NCBI RefSeq assembly: GCF_001649575.2
Contig: NC_051446.1
Coordinates: forward strand, 21,459,632 to 21,523,631
Direction of reading: 5' to 3'
Length of the DNA stretch: 64,000 nt
From: Kryptolebias marmoratus
Taxonomy: Eukaryota; Chordata; Actinopteri; Cyprinodontiformes; Rivulidae
Shown one piece after another: positions 24,356-36,106 of the stretch. The notes below the pieces were generated by a model, which was given only the letters and a program-made list of their open reading frames with translations, was not told the DNA's origin and ran no database searches. Position 1 is the first letter of the stretch. Every line of letters starts with the position of its first letter. The translations under genes were made by a program, and so were the position numbers.

Positions 24356-26449
24356 CTCTTCAGAGTGAACAAAATCAGCAAGAGCACAAAGACAAAAAAG
24401 TTTTGGATTTTCAAAAAGACAAGCTGCTATACTCTGATGTGAGTTTCAGGTTATTCTCTAACATACTGTAGGTTTTCTGCTTGTTTTTTTTCCAATAAAT
24501 AAACAGTAAATTAGGAACTCATCCTTTTGTCGTTCCCCTGCACATAATTGTGCACTCCCAGTGAATAAAAGCTGGAAACTATATCACTAAAAACATGATG
24601 AATGTGTCAGAATCAACCTTCTGAATGATGGGCATTAAAAGAGGTCAGTGTCAATTCACTTAGATCGTTCTGATCTTCTGAAGTGGGGTTCTGTGGAAAG
24701 CTGACGAGCAGTTAATATCTTACCTGCTGTAGTACTTTTGAAGAATTTTGTGACTACGCTTCAACCTTGGTGTTTTAAGAGCCCCAAAATGATATGTTTT
24801 TAAACAACCAGAGTGTTTGAAAACGGTGACGCTTTAGCCCCACCTCTGACCAAACTTACGACCGGAGGGCATCCTCTTCCTCTTCCTCAGGACCGTTTAT
24901 GAGTTCAGGAGCTGATACACCCGAACGGATGGACTGAGAGCAAGTTTTTGCCTATTATACTTGGGAAACTCACTTTGTGTAGGAGCGTTTCAGTGTTGAG
25001 TCCATCCCCAGCCTGTTGCCACACAGCTGAGAGCAAAACGCCGTCTCCTTTATTACCGTAAGCTTAAGCAATAAGATTTCCACTCAGTGGGCCTAAGGGA
25101 CCCAATCCGAGCTGAAATCTGCACACTTTTTGCCTGTATTGTTTACTTTTGGTTGTGCTTATTACATTTTCAGATACCCCCTGCCTCTTCCACCAGTTCT
25201 GGAATTTAATTGTGGCTAAAATATGACATTTAAAAAAGAAAAAAAGAGCTTAAACTGCTTCACTTGTTTCCAGAAGATTTATCCGAGCAGCTTTCTTTGG
25301 AACTGGTTCCTCTGCATTAAAAAAAAAAAAAAAAAAGAAAGAAAGAAAATCTTTGGCAGCAGAGTGCAGGGAGTATAGCAACCAGAAAATTTTTTCTTTA
25401 TAGACAGAGAGGCTCTGCAGGTCAGAAGATGTCCTGTTTTCTTGCATCATGCTCCAGATGAGCAGGCTCTTTGCTTTGTGGCAGAAAGGTGACGGTAGCA
25501 GATCTAACCGCACCATCAGTCTGAATTAATCAAATCCAACCGCTGTCATCTGGGCGCACTTATTCAGCTCACCCTTCATTCATCCCCTCTTTGACTCCTC
25601 TCAGTCAGTTTTCAGTTTTGCTTCATTCAGCCTGTAACTATAGACCTCAATCAGCCTGGACAATTTCTGGGAAGAGTCACTTATCTTGTTTTTTTTTTGT
25701 TGTTGTTGTATTTTTTTCTCTACCTCCATCTGCGCTAACCATTTACCAGCCCTCCAGTTCACCCCTCGCAGCAGTGGTGTCACCCTCTTGACCCTCTTCT
25801 TTTCATTCCTGTTGTCCATCCTCCTTTCCCACATTGCCTGCCTTTTTCCTTCCCGCTCGCTCCATCGCTCGATGGGAAGTCATGTGACTTCTCCGAAGCT
25901 GAGCCCTATAAACCAGCTGCACTTGGGGGGTTCTGTGTCCGTACAGCTCTCCGATTGGTTCTTTGCATTTAGATGCTGCTTGGTGCACACACACTCACAC
26001 ACAAACACACATCCCCTGCAGACCCCCCCCCTGTTCACCTCTTTCAGGAACAAATGAGACCTTTTATGCACAATGCCTTATTTTTTTCCCTCCAGTTAAA
26101 GGTGTATTCAAACAGAACGGTGCTTATTGGGATTTTATTCTCACACGGTGGGAAAATAAGCACCAAAGCTCGAGTAGTGCTGTTTGTTTCAGGTCGGAGG
26201 AAGCTGAATGGATGGGATTTAATGGGCTTGTTTAATCCAGCTGGATCCTTGCTGAGACAAAACAGAAGAGCCTGATATCTATTGGCAGAAAGAAAAGTTT
26301 TGCCTGCTTTTATTCCACACGTCCAGTTTGGACTGAAAGCCCTAATTTACAGTCACAACCATATAAGACTGACTTGAAATGAAATCCAGGAATATGTTTC
26401 GGTCTTTAGTCATCCCAGATTTTTATGTGCTACGCTGCTGGAGGTGAAA

Positions 26450-27010
26450 GAGATCATGTTTTCGCTCGTGTCTGTGCGTATTTGTAGAGTTAGCAAAATA
26501 TCTCATGAACCACTTTTAGGAAAACCCTCAGGAAGTAATCATTGGATGTCTTTTGGAGCCAATACAATTCAAGATGGCGGCTAAGTGACGTCAGCAAACA
26601 CAAAAAAAATGCTATAACTCAGTCAATTTTACAGATATTATTGTAAAATTTGGCGTGGTAGCAGCTGAGCATCATCTCCAACATGTGCTCCAAGCGCAAC
26701 ACACCGTGCAGTATTTTTTGATTTAAACATGGCATTAACTGTTGGCGTTAACCTCGTCTGTCGGTTTGCAAAACACCCCATGAACCACTGGATGGGTTGT
26801 AATGAAACTGTCAGAAAGCACTTTTGGAGTCAGCTTAATTCAACCAGCTCTATCTCAGTCAGTTGTACAGATATCGAGCTAAACTTGCTGTGGTAGTAGC
26901 TGAGAGTCATCCTCAACACGCGCTACACCGGCTAAAAGATCGTGCATAACAACATTTACAAGGTTTGACCAAAACGGCTGGAACTCCATTCCTTCTTATC
27001 ATACGATGAT
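26450..27010 (+). repeat. Dispersed repeat 'A', tandem dimer
   Basis: Two head-to-tail copies (about 26450-26730 and 26740-27010). The first has AAGATGGCGGCTAAG, the version closest to a YY1 site. Both contain the GAACCACTGGATGGGTTGTAA / ATCTCATGAACCACT and GTAGCAGCTGAG words. Confidence 0.75.
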
Positions 27011-27746
27011 CTGAATTTCAAGGCACTTTCATGAAGGGCTTCACAAAACCGTGACGGGTTCAGACGCCTAAAGGTCGCCTAAAGGTCGACGGTTGAAGGT
27101 TGGCTTCGACCTTTGGTGGTTGAAGCAAACAGCGATAAACAGGCGAGAAGATGGACGACGACGACGCACCGCACCTTTGCTATCCAGGGTGGCTCAATCA
27201 GTGAAGCAGCCATCTTGTGAACGTGCCTTGAAACTCATAAAAGCTGCAAGAAACCGAGACTGATAGCCTTTTTTATTTAAAAAAAAAGGCTAAAACTTTG
27301 GCGCATTATTGGTATATGTTTGCCATTTTCTTTGCAACTCTGATAACAGATAGACAGACTCCCATGCACTCAGTATTAATGTTAATCACTTAGATAAACA
27401 CAAACTGACTGCGTGCTGGCAGAGAAGACTGAGGTCGTACAGTAAGATCTGTTTTTTTTTTTATCATATTTCAGAGTAAAAATACTTTTTTGGCCAAAGA
27501 AGCGACCCTCATCTGGGGATAGCAGTGATAACTGCTCACCATCTGTGATTTAGATTTAAAAATATTGGAAATGCTTCCCGAAGGTTGCTTTGCTAACATG
27601 ATAGTTATGTTGTGGAGGAGTTTGTTTCATCAGAACGTGACGTTAAAGTTCCTAACGTGTTTGCTTGTTGCAAATTTCAGAATGACAGCAGAGCCACTTA
27701 AAACTGAGTGGGTTTATCTCTTTATTTACAATGATGTAGAATTGAC

Positions 27747-27772
27747 TATATATATATATATATATATATATA
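27747..27772. repeat. (TA)n microsatellite
   Basis: Uninterrupted TA dinucleotide run followed by T/A-rich sequence. Confidence 0.95.
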
Positions 27773-28529
27773 TTTTATTTATTTATTTTATTTTTCCTGG
27801 CTGGTAAATGTGTAAATAATGTTTGTTTTGATGATAACTTGGTCATATAGCTTTGCTTTACACTTCCTTTTTTTTACTTCATTTTTTTCCTGCTCGTCTC
27901 TTCTTCTTTCTTTACATCATCTTCCTCTTTTTTTTTTTTTTCTCAACATATTTCCAGTAAGCATTCGACTATTGCCACAGTTCTGTGCTGCAACAGATGG
28001 CAACCAACTTGAAGTTTCTGATTTATGGCCAAAAAACAATCACGATAAATGTCACAAGAAGTCAGATTTCCTAGCCGGTGGTTCGGAGAATATTTCTAAA
28101 CCCCAACTTCTCCATTTTGCAGCATTTATCTGACACGCAGATTACACAATAAGCACAAAATCGTTCTTTTTGACACGATAAATTCGTCAAAATTCTGTAA
28201 TTATGTATTCATGAGCAAACAGCCCTTGCTCGCCACACATGTATGAGCGTAATGCTTGAATGAGTGTGCAGCAGCCCTGCTGTGGGGACACACTGTGACA
28301 CCTGAGAGCGTTAGAGGGCTGGGTCAGAGTCCACGCTTGTTACAGTAAGTCATTTGGCATTTGAGCTTCCCTGCTGCTACGCTTCTGCAGCTGTGAAGGG
28401 AGAGCAAAAAAAAAAAAAAGCACATCCCTCTTAGATAAAACAGCCCATCTGTGCCTAAAACATGTCTCAGCTTCCTCGTGCAAACACTTTTTACCTTTCA
28501 GTTTGTTAAACTGTGTTTTATTGTTTTTG

Positions 28530-29200
28530 CTCGTGGTTGAATAGTGAAATAACTCACAAACCATCGAATGGATTTTAATGAAACTCTCAGTAAGTATTCA
28601 TCGGATGCGCATCTACAGCTGATTAACATTTGGAGTCAGCCCCGATTCAAGATGGCTGCCACAGCCAGCTGATTGTGAACAAACATAAAAGATATTGATC
28701 TAAAATTTGGCGTGGCCGAGACTGATTCAAAACGACTAACCTGAGCGCTCACAGATTGTGCAAGATCTGGGTTTAAATCATTGCCATTAACTATTTGGAG
28801 TCAACTCTTGTCTGTCTGTTAGCAAAATATCTCATGAACCGCATGACGGATTTTAATTAAACTTTCAGGAAATAATCGTTGGGTGTTTACCTACAACTGA
28901 TTAAGATTTGGAGCCAACCCGAATTAAGATGGCTGCCACAGCTAACCAACATTAACCAACACACTAATGGCTGTAACTCCGTCAGTTTTACAGATATTGA
29001 GCTAAAATTTGATGTGGTAGTAGCTGAGAGTCATTCACAACACATAGTCTGAGCACATCTTTCTGTGTTGCATGAGATTGTGCAACATTTTTCTTTATTT
29101 TGACCAAAACAAATGCATCTTTTCTCATAAATTGAGCTTGGTCTGAATCTCTGGCTTGAAAGGTGGCAGGCGATAAACCTTTAATTTTATTTAAACTTCC
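28530..29200 (+). repeat. Dispersed repeat 'A', tandem dimer with tail
   Basis: Two copies in tandem (about 28530-28780 and 28790-29200), each with the ATGGATTTTAATGAAACT-like start, AAGATGGCTGCCACAGC core and TAGCTGAGAGTCATTC end. The second keeps a tail with GGTGGCAGGCGATAAAC. Confidence 0.78.
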
Positions 29201-29601
29201 TGGCAGTACGAGCCACGCCCGTGTGTTAGGTGATCCAGGTGTTTTTGGGAAACCCATATCTGCATTAAAACAGAGTTAGTCACAATGAGCCTTAAGTGCT
29301 TTAGGGGGAATGTGTGTGGAAAGGGGGGCCGATGAGTAGTCAGCTAAGAAAAATTTGACTCTGTGTGCTTTTAAATGTGTCACCATGAGCTGGTTAAAAC
29401 AAGTCCGGACTGCGTACGTCTATACAGGCTCGGACACATATGATATTTGAGTGCATTGGCCTGTCTGTATGTTTCCCATATGGTTTTTATTGATCCACGT
29501 CCCGGTTATACCCCTTCTGCTGCCTCGCATTCCCTCTTTCCTCCGTCCGCGTGCTCTGATGGTGAAGGAACGATGGAATGCTGGAGGGGTAAATCTCTGG
29601 T

Positions 29602-29610
29602 TTCCTGGAA
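29602..29610. promoter_or_regulatory. STAT-type palindrome TTCCTGGAA (1 of 5)
   Basis: Exact match to the STAT consensus TTCNNNGAA in its strongest palindromic form. First of three within 151 bp; lies 3' of socs3, a known STAT3/STAT5 target. Confidence 0.5.
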
Positions 29611-29709
29611 GCTGGTCCGGCTTTATCAGAAGCGGCTGTGACAGCGCTCGAAGCTGATGGGCCAGCCGGACGAAATTTCCTATAAGCGCCGATCAGGCAG
29701 CAGAGAGCC

Positions 29710-29718
29710 TTCCTGGAA
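29710..29718. promoter_or_regulatory. STAT-type palindrome TTCCTGGAA (2 of 5)
   Basis: Embedded in CCTTCCTGGAAGG, 34 bp from the next copy, a helical-turn-scale spacing that could allow cooperative binding (inferred). Confidence 0.5.
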
Positions 29719-29743
29719 GGAATAATCAGCAAGCTGGAGGCCC

Positions 29744-29752
29744 TTCCTGGAA
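29744..29752. promoter_or_regulatory. STAT-type palindrome TTCCTGGAA (3 of 5)
   Basis: Embedded in the same CCTTCCTGGAAGG context as the previous site. Confidence 0.5.
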
Positions 29753-29914
29753 GGCCACAAGAAGTTGCCAGTTGGGAGGCGTTTTCCTTAACCTCTTAAT
29801 ATTCTTTCCACCTTTCAAGGTGGCTGACTTTGGCAGGAGCTCAGAGATTTAACCAGAGAAACTGAATTTTCTGCAAAAAACGCAGAGCGAGTGCTGCGAC
29901 TGAGCCGTGAAAGC

Positions 29915-30425
29915 TAAAAGAAACATAACTAACTAAAAGCTAAAGGGAGAAAAACGCTAGCTAAAAGTTATCAAACGCTCAGTAAAAAGTTAAAAATGGC
30001 TAAATGCTATGTAAAAGCTAAAAGCTATCTAAAGATTTCTAAATGATATCCTAAATGTAAAAGTAGCAAAACATTATCTAAAAGTTAAATGTAGCAAAAC
30101 ACTAGCTAAATGCTAAAAGTAGCAAAACTTTAGCTGTAACTTAAGAGCTAAATGCTATCAGCTAAGGAGCCAAAACACTAGCTTAAAGTGGAAAAGCATT
30201 ATCTAAAATTGAAAACAGCAAAACATTACCTAAAATTTGAAAGTAGCAAAATGCTAGCTAAAAAGGTAAAACTATCAAAACACTAATTAAAAGCTAAAAA
30301 TAGCAATATGCTAGCTTGAAGCTAAAAGCAACAAAACTTCAGCTAAAAGATGAAAGAAACAAAAGCTAGGTAATTGCTAAAAGTAATAAAATGCCAGCTA
30401 AAAGCTAAGCGTAGCATAAATTACA
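29915..30425. repeat. AGCTAAAAGC / AGTAGCAAAA array
   Basis: About 500 bp of loosely tandem words (GCTAAAAGC, AGTAGCAAAACA, CTAGCTAAA) with irregular 20-30 bp spacing. Same family as 52515-52925 and 60930-61400. Confidence 0.85.
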
Positions 30426-30811
30426 AAAATAGAGTAAGTTTGCTGAAGCAGATTTCACAGAGTTCAGTGTTTTTGAAGGAATCGAAGATATCTGTGTGGA
30501 AAAGGTAAATATTTTGAGAGGTAGAAGTGTTAAAAACACCAAATGAGCTGAATATTTTGACATTTGAATGGTCAAAATAGCACAAAGTTCGCAGAAGTGA
30601 TTACATGTCAAATAAGGAATGGAAGAGAAGACAAAGAATAAAGGGAAATGGGATGACTAGAGTGTAAAAACAGCATTTTACACAATAAAATTACTCAGAT
30701 TTGAATCAGGCTGTTGCTCAATCTGCTCCGTCTCATTTCTTTGTGCTGCTCTTAAAACATGCAGTTACAGCTTCAGGGGCGATGCCCAAAATGTCAGTGT
30801 GAATGTTTTGA

Positions 30812-30820
30812 TTCCTGGAA
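30812..30820. promoter_or_regulatory. STAT-type palindrome TTCCTGGAA (4 of 5)
   Basis: Another exact palindrome between the minisatellite-like array and the next repeat 'A' copy. Confidence 0.4.
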
Positions 30821-31439
30821 ATAAAAAAAAAAAAGGAAAAGTCAAAATTGAGCTGGGTTTGTTTGAGAGCCGGGTGTTGTGCTTGGCTGTTGACAACAGT
30901 TGAGCTGGACACAGCAAGTCATAACCCGAAAAAATGAATCATCGTGGAAAGACTTTGTGCGAGAGCGTGTGAGATTCAGGGGAGGAGCGGAGGATCTACG
31001 GACCAAATATTCCAGCTCCACTCACCAGGCAACTATGGGGAACATAAAATGAGTCATAGCGAGCTGAGCTAGCTTATTTAGACAATGTGTTTGTGTGTAA
31101 AACTGGATTGTTCTGGTTGGATTTTTGGGAAGAAGGCAGTTCTGTTTGTCTTTTAACCCGGGTCGGCTCAGTTTTCCCCTCTCACAAACAGTCTCATTCA
31201 TAAGTGCTGGAGCAAAATGGGAACTGAATGACTGCAGTTACCTGAAGTGAGGCGAGAGCAGAAAAAACTGTCACCATCCAGTCAGGTGACGGCTTTAAAA
31301 GGTGCCAAGCTCTCATAATTATTCATATCAGTGAGTCGGTTTCACTTCGCATTTTAGATCCTTTTTCCCTCCCCTGTTGGTTTATTATTGACGTGTCTGG
31401 AAGGGAAATATGCAAACTTAAAAGCACAAGATCAAAAAC

Positions 31440-31795
31440 TATTTGGAGTCAACATCTGTTAGCAAAATATCTTGTGAACCACTGGAAGGATTTTAGGGAA
31501 AATTTCAGGAAATGGTCACTGGGTTCACATCAGCTCATGAACTTTTGGAGTGAACTCGATTCACGGCTGCCGCCAGTGTCAAGTGACTTTAGAAAACACG
31601 AAAAATGGTTGTAACCGAGTTAATTTTGCAGATATTATGCCAAAATGTGGCGTGGTAGTTGCTACGTTTAACGTTACTCTCAAGGTTTCCGTCATTTCTC
31701 GTCATAAGATGATCTTAGTTTAAATCTCCGGCATGACAGGCGGCGGGTGACGTGCATTCCTTCAAGGAATGCTAGGCCTTTAATAAATAAAAAAA
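31440..31795 (+). repeat. Dispersed repeat 'A' with intact tail
   Basis: CTGTTAGCAAAATATCTTGT through GCATTCCTTCAAGGAATGC. The tail contains the ATTCCTTCAAGGAAT palindrome that other copies have lost. Confidence 0.75.
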
Positions 31796-31922
31796 CCTGT
31801 TTTCCCATCAGCGCTCCATCGTTTATCGCACACACTCACACAAAGACACCTCATTCGCTGCTTCTCATATCCACACTAACACCAGGCAAGCCGTAAAAAC
31901 TCAACTCAATTAAAGTGCCTCT

Positions 31923-31931
31923 TTCCTGGAA
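31923..31931. promoter_or_regulatory. STAT-type palindrome TTCCTGGAA (5 of 5)
   Basis: Fifth exact copy in 2.3 kb, within non-repetitive sequence about 2.6 kb beyond the socs3 stop codon. Confidence 0.45.
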
Positions 31932-31997
31932 GCCAGCCTCAGACAGAGCACAAGGTATGCAGGGAATGGGAACCGTGTGTGTGGAGAGAGAGAGAGG

Positions 31998-32000
<3 letters not shown>

Positions 32001-32032
<32 letters not shown>
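32001..32032. repeat. (TG)16 microsatellite
   Basis: Uninterrupted TG dinucleotide run preceded by a GA-rich stretch. Confidence 0.97.
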
Positions 32033-32035
<3 letters not shown>

Positions 32036-32239
32036 GGTAAAGAAACAGAGAAACTCACCTCCTGCTTAATTTTACCAACAGCAATCTCTCTTGACCAACC
32101 ACTTACACTCGCACTGAAACCACAGCCTGTCATAAATCTCACCCACGTGGCTGCTTTCACCTATCTGACCTCACACACACATATACATCCACACACACAC
32201 GCGCGCTCCCCAGAGGACGCCATCCTCTCTCGGCCCATC

Positions 32240-32640
32240 AGGCAGGATGTATGAAACCCCGCCGCATTCCTTTTCCAGTTAAGTCCAGCCCAAAGCGAGC
32301 TCTCTGCACAGAAACCGCCGTGTCAAAGGCTCTGTGGATTACGTGCGACGGGGAGTTCACTCGGACTGTGCCGTTCGGGAACCTCTTTGTCACTCCACGG
32401 CGCACGCATCCACCTTTTCTCAACGCCCGGCGCCTATGGGATTTGCCAACAATGCGCCGAAGGGAAGGAGAAGTGAGAAACCGTCTCACGTTGCGCCGCT
32501 CCTCGCAGCCGGGTCCACTTCTACCACAGCCTGCCGACTGTATAAAACACTGCTTTGTCTCGCTGGGAAATCCCATCTGACAGTAAATAATCTCGTTGCG
32601 AAGCCAGGAATCGCTGAAATACAGAGCGCTTTATAACACA
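32240..32640. promoter_or_regulatory. CpG-rich block with TATA-like motif
   Basis: CpG is common here (about 32250-32530) although scarce nearby. A TATAAAA box lies at 32541-32547 on the plus strand. Open frames exist on both strands but none resembles a known protein. It could be an enhancer, an unannotated non-coding RNA promoter, or part of the socs3 3' domain. Function unknown. Confidence 0.35.
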
Positions 32641-34546
32641 TTACAGTAAGTTACCCAGTCAATATTGACTCAGGGGGGAGAGAAGAGAAGCAGAGAGAGA
32701 CAAACAGTGAAGTAATACACGGGGCACGTGCATTGGCTTTTGTAAAAATAGTGCTCTTTAATATAAATTACTTGAAATATCTTAGAAATATAAATATGTG
32801 CAACGTTCCTTTTTCATTTATTTTGTAATGCTTCGTCATTTCAGGTATTACAGCCTCGTGTTTCGCCAGACTTGTGGCCAGCCTTTTGCAAGCGAGTCTT
32901 TATAAAAGACAAAAATGATTCACAAACACGTGGTCCGCCGCTGCCGCAGCACACGTAAGAACTTGGTGTCGATAACAGAGAGCAGGACCCAGCTCGGACC
33001 AAAAAAAACACAAAAAAACAACAAAAACAACATGTGCATCACCGTGGCTACAGCTCCAATATGGATCACAGGAGAGTGTGAGCAAACACAAGTCAAACAC
33101 GAGCCGGGTCAGAGCTGAGTCTTGCCATTTGTTTTACGAAAAGGCTTCTTTTTTTTTGTTTTGGGAAACCTTTTGTTCCCTTCAGACTGACAAAGAAAAA
33201 AAAAAAAGAGACCTTTGTTTCTGGAGGCAACGATGGGAAAGAAAAGTCAAACAATAGTTGATATAACAGCACTTTTCTTCTCATAAATGATGTGAGAAAA
33301 AAAAAAAAAAAAACAGATGGGAGAGAGCTGACTCAGGCACACCAGGCCATAGAAACTGGTTAAATTACTCCAAGAGGGCAGAATTAAGACTCAAGTCAAG
33401 ACTTTATCGCACTGGCTGGTGTATTTAGAGGAGCAGCAACCTGTTGGACTCTATCGTCAATTAAATCAATGTTTTGTTAAGCTGTGTACATTATGTCTCC
33501 TTCCTCTTCTTCCCTAATCTCCACACCACCCTGGTTCTCTTTAATTTCCCTTTCCTAATCCCGTTTCCTGCTCCTCTCGCTCCTTCCTTCAAATTATATG
33601 TTTTTTTTCTCCCCTCTGGGATCAGATTTACGCCGCTGCAGGTGCTTCACCTGGATGACAGTGACCTTGTCCTGCTTTGGATTGGTCCCACGCCAAACTA
33701 CGGCTCGAAGCAACAAACAGAGGGCAGGATGACGGAGGAGGGGGTTGGGGCGGGGGTACGACAAAACAAACAGGAGAAGAAGAAATGCTTTGTAACGACT
33801 TCTTTTTTGTGTGTGTGTCCCACGCTAACAAAACCTTCGTGTGGGCCTGTACCTGCACGAGTGTGTGTGGAGCTGACGTGCAAGGCCGGCCCACTCCTCT
33901 CTGTGTGGCAACGTTTGCGGGAAACGGCGATGGAAATATGCGCACAACCACAACACACACACACAGTCACACACACAAACAAACACTGTGCGCCGGGGCC
34001 TCCTCGTTTGGACTTCGCCTTTTTTTCTCCACAGCTCCTCTCAGCCTCTACGCTCTTTGTCCTCTGTCTCTGTCTCTCCCTGTCCGGTGATCTGAAGGGT
34101 TGTAAATGTCACGCTGACAGGAGGAGGATTTCTCTCAAACACAACAAGGTGTACTGATAATGCCTTTACTGTCACTGTTTATATCAGCGAGGTTAATCTT
34201 CTATGAGACACTGCTCTGCGTCTGAGTCAGTCATAAGGAAGCCTTTGACCTCTGGTTCTATCTGCCACTCAACACTAGCTTTTCCAAGGCAGGATGGACG
34301 AGGTAATTGTTGGTTACCCAAATCACACTCCTAATCCAGGACTTAAGTGTCCATCTGTGATTAAAAAGCTCTGAAATCAGCTGATTCTGGCCACTACGGG
34401 AGTAAAAAAAACGACCTTATATTAGTATCTAAGGCTCAGTCTGGTCAGTTTCTGGTGGCGTAAATATTCTCGTTCACGCTGAGAACCGGACTGTGCTCCT
34501 CCAGGCGGTGTGGTCCGTGTAGCAGAACCTCTGCAGTTCCTGTCAG
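32641..34546 (-). other. Probable socs3 3' UTR and flank
   Basis: No independent exon. On the minus strand it follows the socs3 stop codon; a plausible AATAAA lies at 32822-32817, implying a 3' UTR of about 1.7 kb, a normal size for SOCS3. A/T-rich minus-strand stretches (TATTTATATTTC near 32800) resemble mRNA-destabilising elements. The 227-codon plus-strand frame at 33474-34157 is low complexity and not a gene. Confidence 0.45.
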
Positions 34547-35914
34547 TCATATAGGAGCGTCGTACTCCTCCAAGAAGTCTTTAAGCGTCTGTGGGAGCTG
34601 CTCAGTTCGCCCCAGCGCCCCGAGGCCCCCGTTGTTCAACGTCCTCCTGCACATGTGCTGCAAGGTCGAGAGAGAACTCAAGAGGGGCTTCCGCAGCTCC
34701 AGGGGGATTTTCTCTTTGCCGGTGTGGATCAGATAAACAGTGCGTCCCTTCTTCTTCGCGTCTCCCGGGTTGTCTCCGGCCGCCCCGTCTCGCGTCCTTC
34801 CCGTATCCATCCCTTTCCCCATGTAATGGGCTATGAGCTTCAGCACGCAGTCAAACTTGGGAGGCTCCTGGGACTTCTGAGGGTCCGGCTCCAGGAAGAA
34901 GCCGCCTCCCTCGCTGTGGATGCGCACGTTCTTCGTGCCCTGAGCCGTCTGCACAGACAGGGTGAAGAAGTGGTGGTGGTCGGATGAGTCGCGGACCAGG
35001 AAGGTGCCGGGTGGCTCAGAGCGCAGCGTGGAGTTGGCCTCCCGGGCCCCCACAGCTCCCCAGTAGAAGCCACTCTCCTGGAGCTTCTGCAAAGCACACA
35101 TCACCTGAAAACAGGCAGAGGGAGTCGGAGGTTACCAGAATGAATGATGAGTCAGTTAGACCGTGATAAAACATGCAGCTGACTTGAGGTGTGGGTTGTA
35201 ATCTACTCTTGATGAGGCAGACATGAATCGATTTAAGAACTGCAGGAATCAGTCGTTATTTAATGCAAAAAGTGGAACACCCCAACCGTGAGACGCAACA
35301 AAGCAGCACCTTATGCACCGAAAGGCAGCGTTTTCTACGAATTTAAAGGAAGTTGTACACGAGTCCACCTGGAGGAGGACAAACCGACGGTTGTTGCTGC
35401 CACCACTGGAGGGAGGCATCTCGCTGAGGCTGCTGGCGTCTGGCATCGGCGGAGGAAGGTGCCTTCAGAACGTCTCGACACGCGGTTTTCCGAGCCGAGA
35501 ATGCAAACATAAGCCACTCTGGCTGTGCAAAAACGCATCTCCACGGCTCGCTGGTCACGGACGCACAGATGTCTGATCTCCAGCAAGATGCCGCCTTACG
35601 ACGCACCGTTTGGACAGAATGTGATCATCCTGCGCCGAAGATACCAACAACGTGTGATGCATGGATCTAGACACAAGCATTCTGGCTCCTTTTGTCCATT
35701 TAGACCCATAATCTGGTTGTAATGAAAACGGTTCTGAGAGGATCTGAGCTCTGGATTCAGTCGATGCATCACGATGTAGACTGACCTGCTGGTAGTGCTG
35801 GTGCGAGCTGAAGGGCTTGTAGTGAAGCGGGGTGAAGTTCACCCCCTGGACCCTTCCCTCTGGAGGGGCCACGCCGCTCATGGCGAGGGGCCTGCGTCCG
35901 TCGACGGCTACCAT
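34547..35914 (-). CDS. socs3: Suppressor of cytokine signalling 3 (complete, 2 coding exons)
   Basis: Feedback inhibitor of JAK-STAT signalling and substrate adaptor of an Elongin-Cullin5 ubiquitin ligase. Coding exons 35914-35786 and 35104-34547 give 687 bp (228 aa; human 225). The start MVAVDGRRPLAMSG parallels human SOCS3 and sits in a strong Kozak context; no in-frame ATG lies upstream. The kinase inhibitory region is around residues 30-43 (HYKPFSS). The SH2 domain includes SGFYWGAV, the phosphotyrosine-binding Arg81 (GTFLVRDSS), HFFTLSVQT and FDCVLKLIAHYM. The SOCS box has a BC-box at TLQHMCRR (about 190-197) and a Cul5 motif at LPQTLKDFL, ending EEYDAPI. The 681-bp intron is in phase 0 with consensus ends (CAG|GTCAGT, TTTTCAG|GTG). 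Divergent from pgs1. Whether this is teleost paralog 3a or 3b is not settled. Confidence 0.95.
35105..35785 (-). other. socs3 coding-region intron
   Basis: Phase-0 intron between the kinase inhibitory region and the extended SH2 helix. The content is unremarkable, with no repeat or second transcript seen. Confidence 0.8.
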
Positions 35915-36106
35915 GGCGCCATGGCCCCCCGCCTCCGCCCGCCGGTGGAGGGGCAGGGGGCCCCGGGCGGGATCCTCGGCGCGGGCAGGCGGAGAGGAGA
36001 CGGATCGGGAGCCGGGCGAGGGGGGCGTCACACACCGGGTCCAGGGCCCCGGGGAGGGGGAGTCTGATGCATCCAGAGAGTGGCTGGGAGAGAGCACCTA
36101 AACACA

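Larger units (their letters stand above)
20431..29400. other. Gene-free interval tha1-socs3, distal part
   Basis: About 9 kb without a recognisable exon on either strand. It holds repeat 'A' copies (20.87-20.93, 21.49-21.72, 23.09-23.31, 26.45-27.01 and 28.53-29.2 kb), a decayed hAT-like MITE near 24.2 kb, a (TA)n run and poly-A/T tracts. A non-repetitive stretch at about 21.9-23.05 kb could be regulatory, but nothing in it is diagnostic. Confidence 0.5.

Noticed and set aside
31761..31769. TTCAAGGAA as another STAT site
   Set aside because: It is part of the dispersed repeat 'A' tail palindrome, so it is not independent evidence for the socs3 cluster.
32238..32580. Overlapping frames of ~110 codons on both strands
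   Set aside because: Long frames on both strands are expected in CpG-rich DNA; no recognisable protein or splice structure.
33474..34157. 227-codon plus-strand frame
   Set aside because: Low complexity (CA/TG and T-rich runs), no domain, opposite the presumed socs3 3' UTR.
35786..36097. Longer socs3 N-terminus starting near 36097
   Set aside because: That position is GTG, not ATG, and lies next to a probable 3' splice site; the first in-frame ATG (35914) matches the SOCS3 start.
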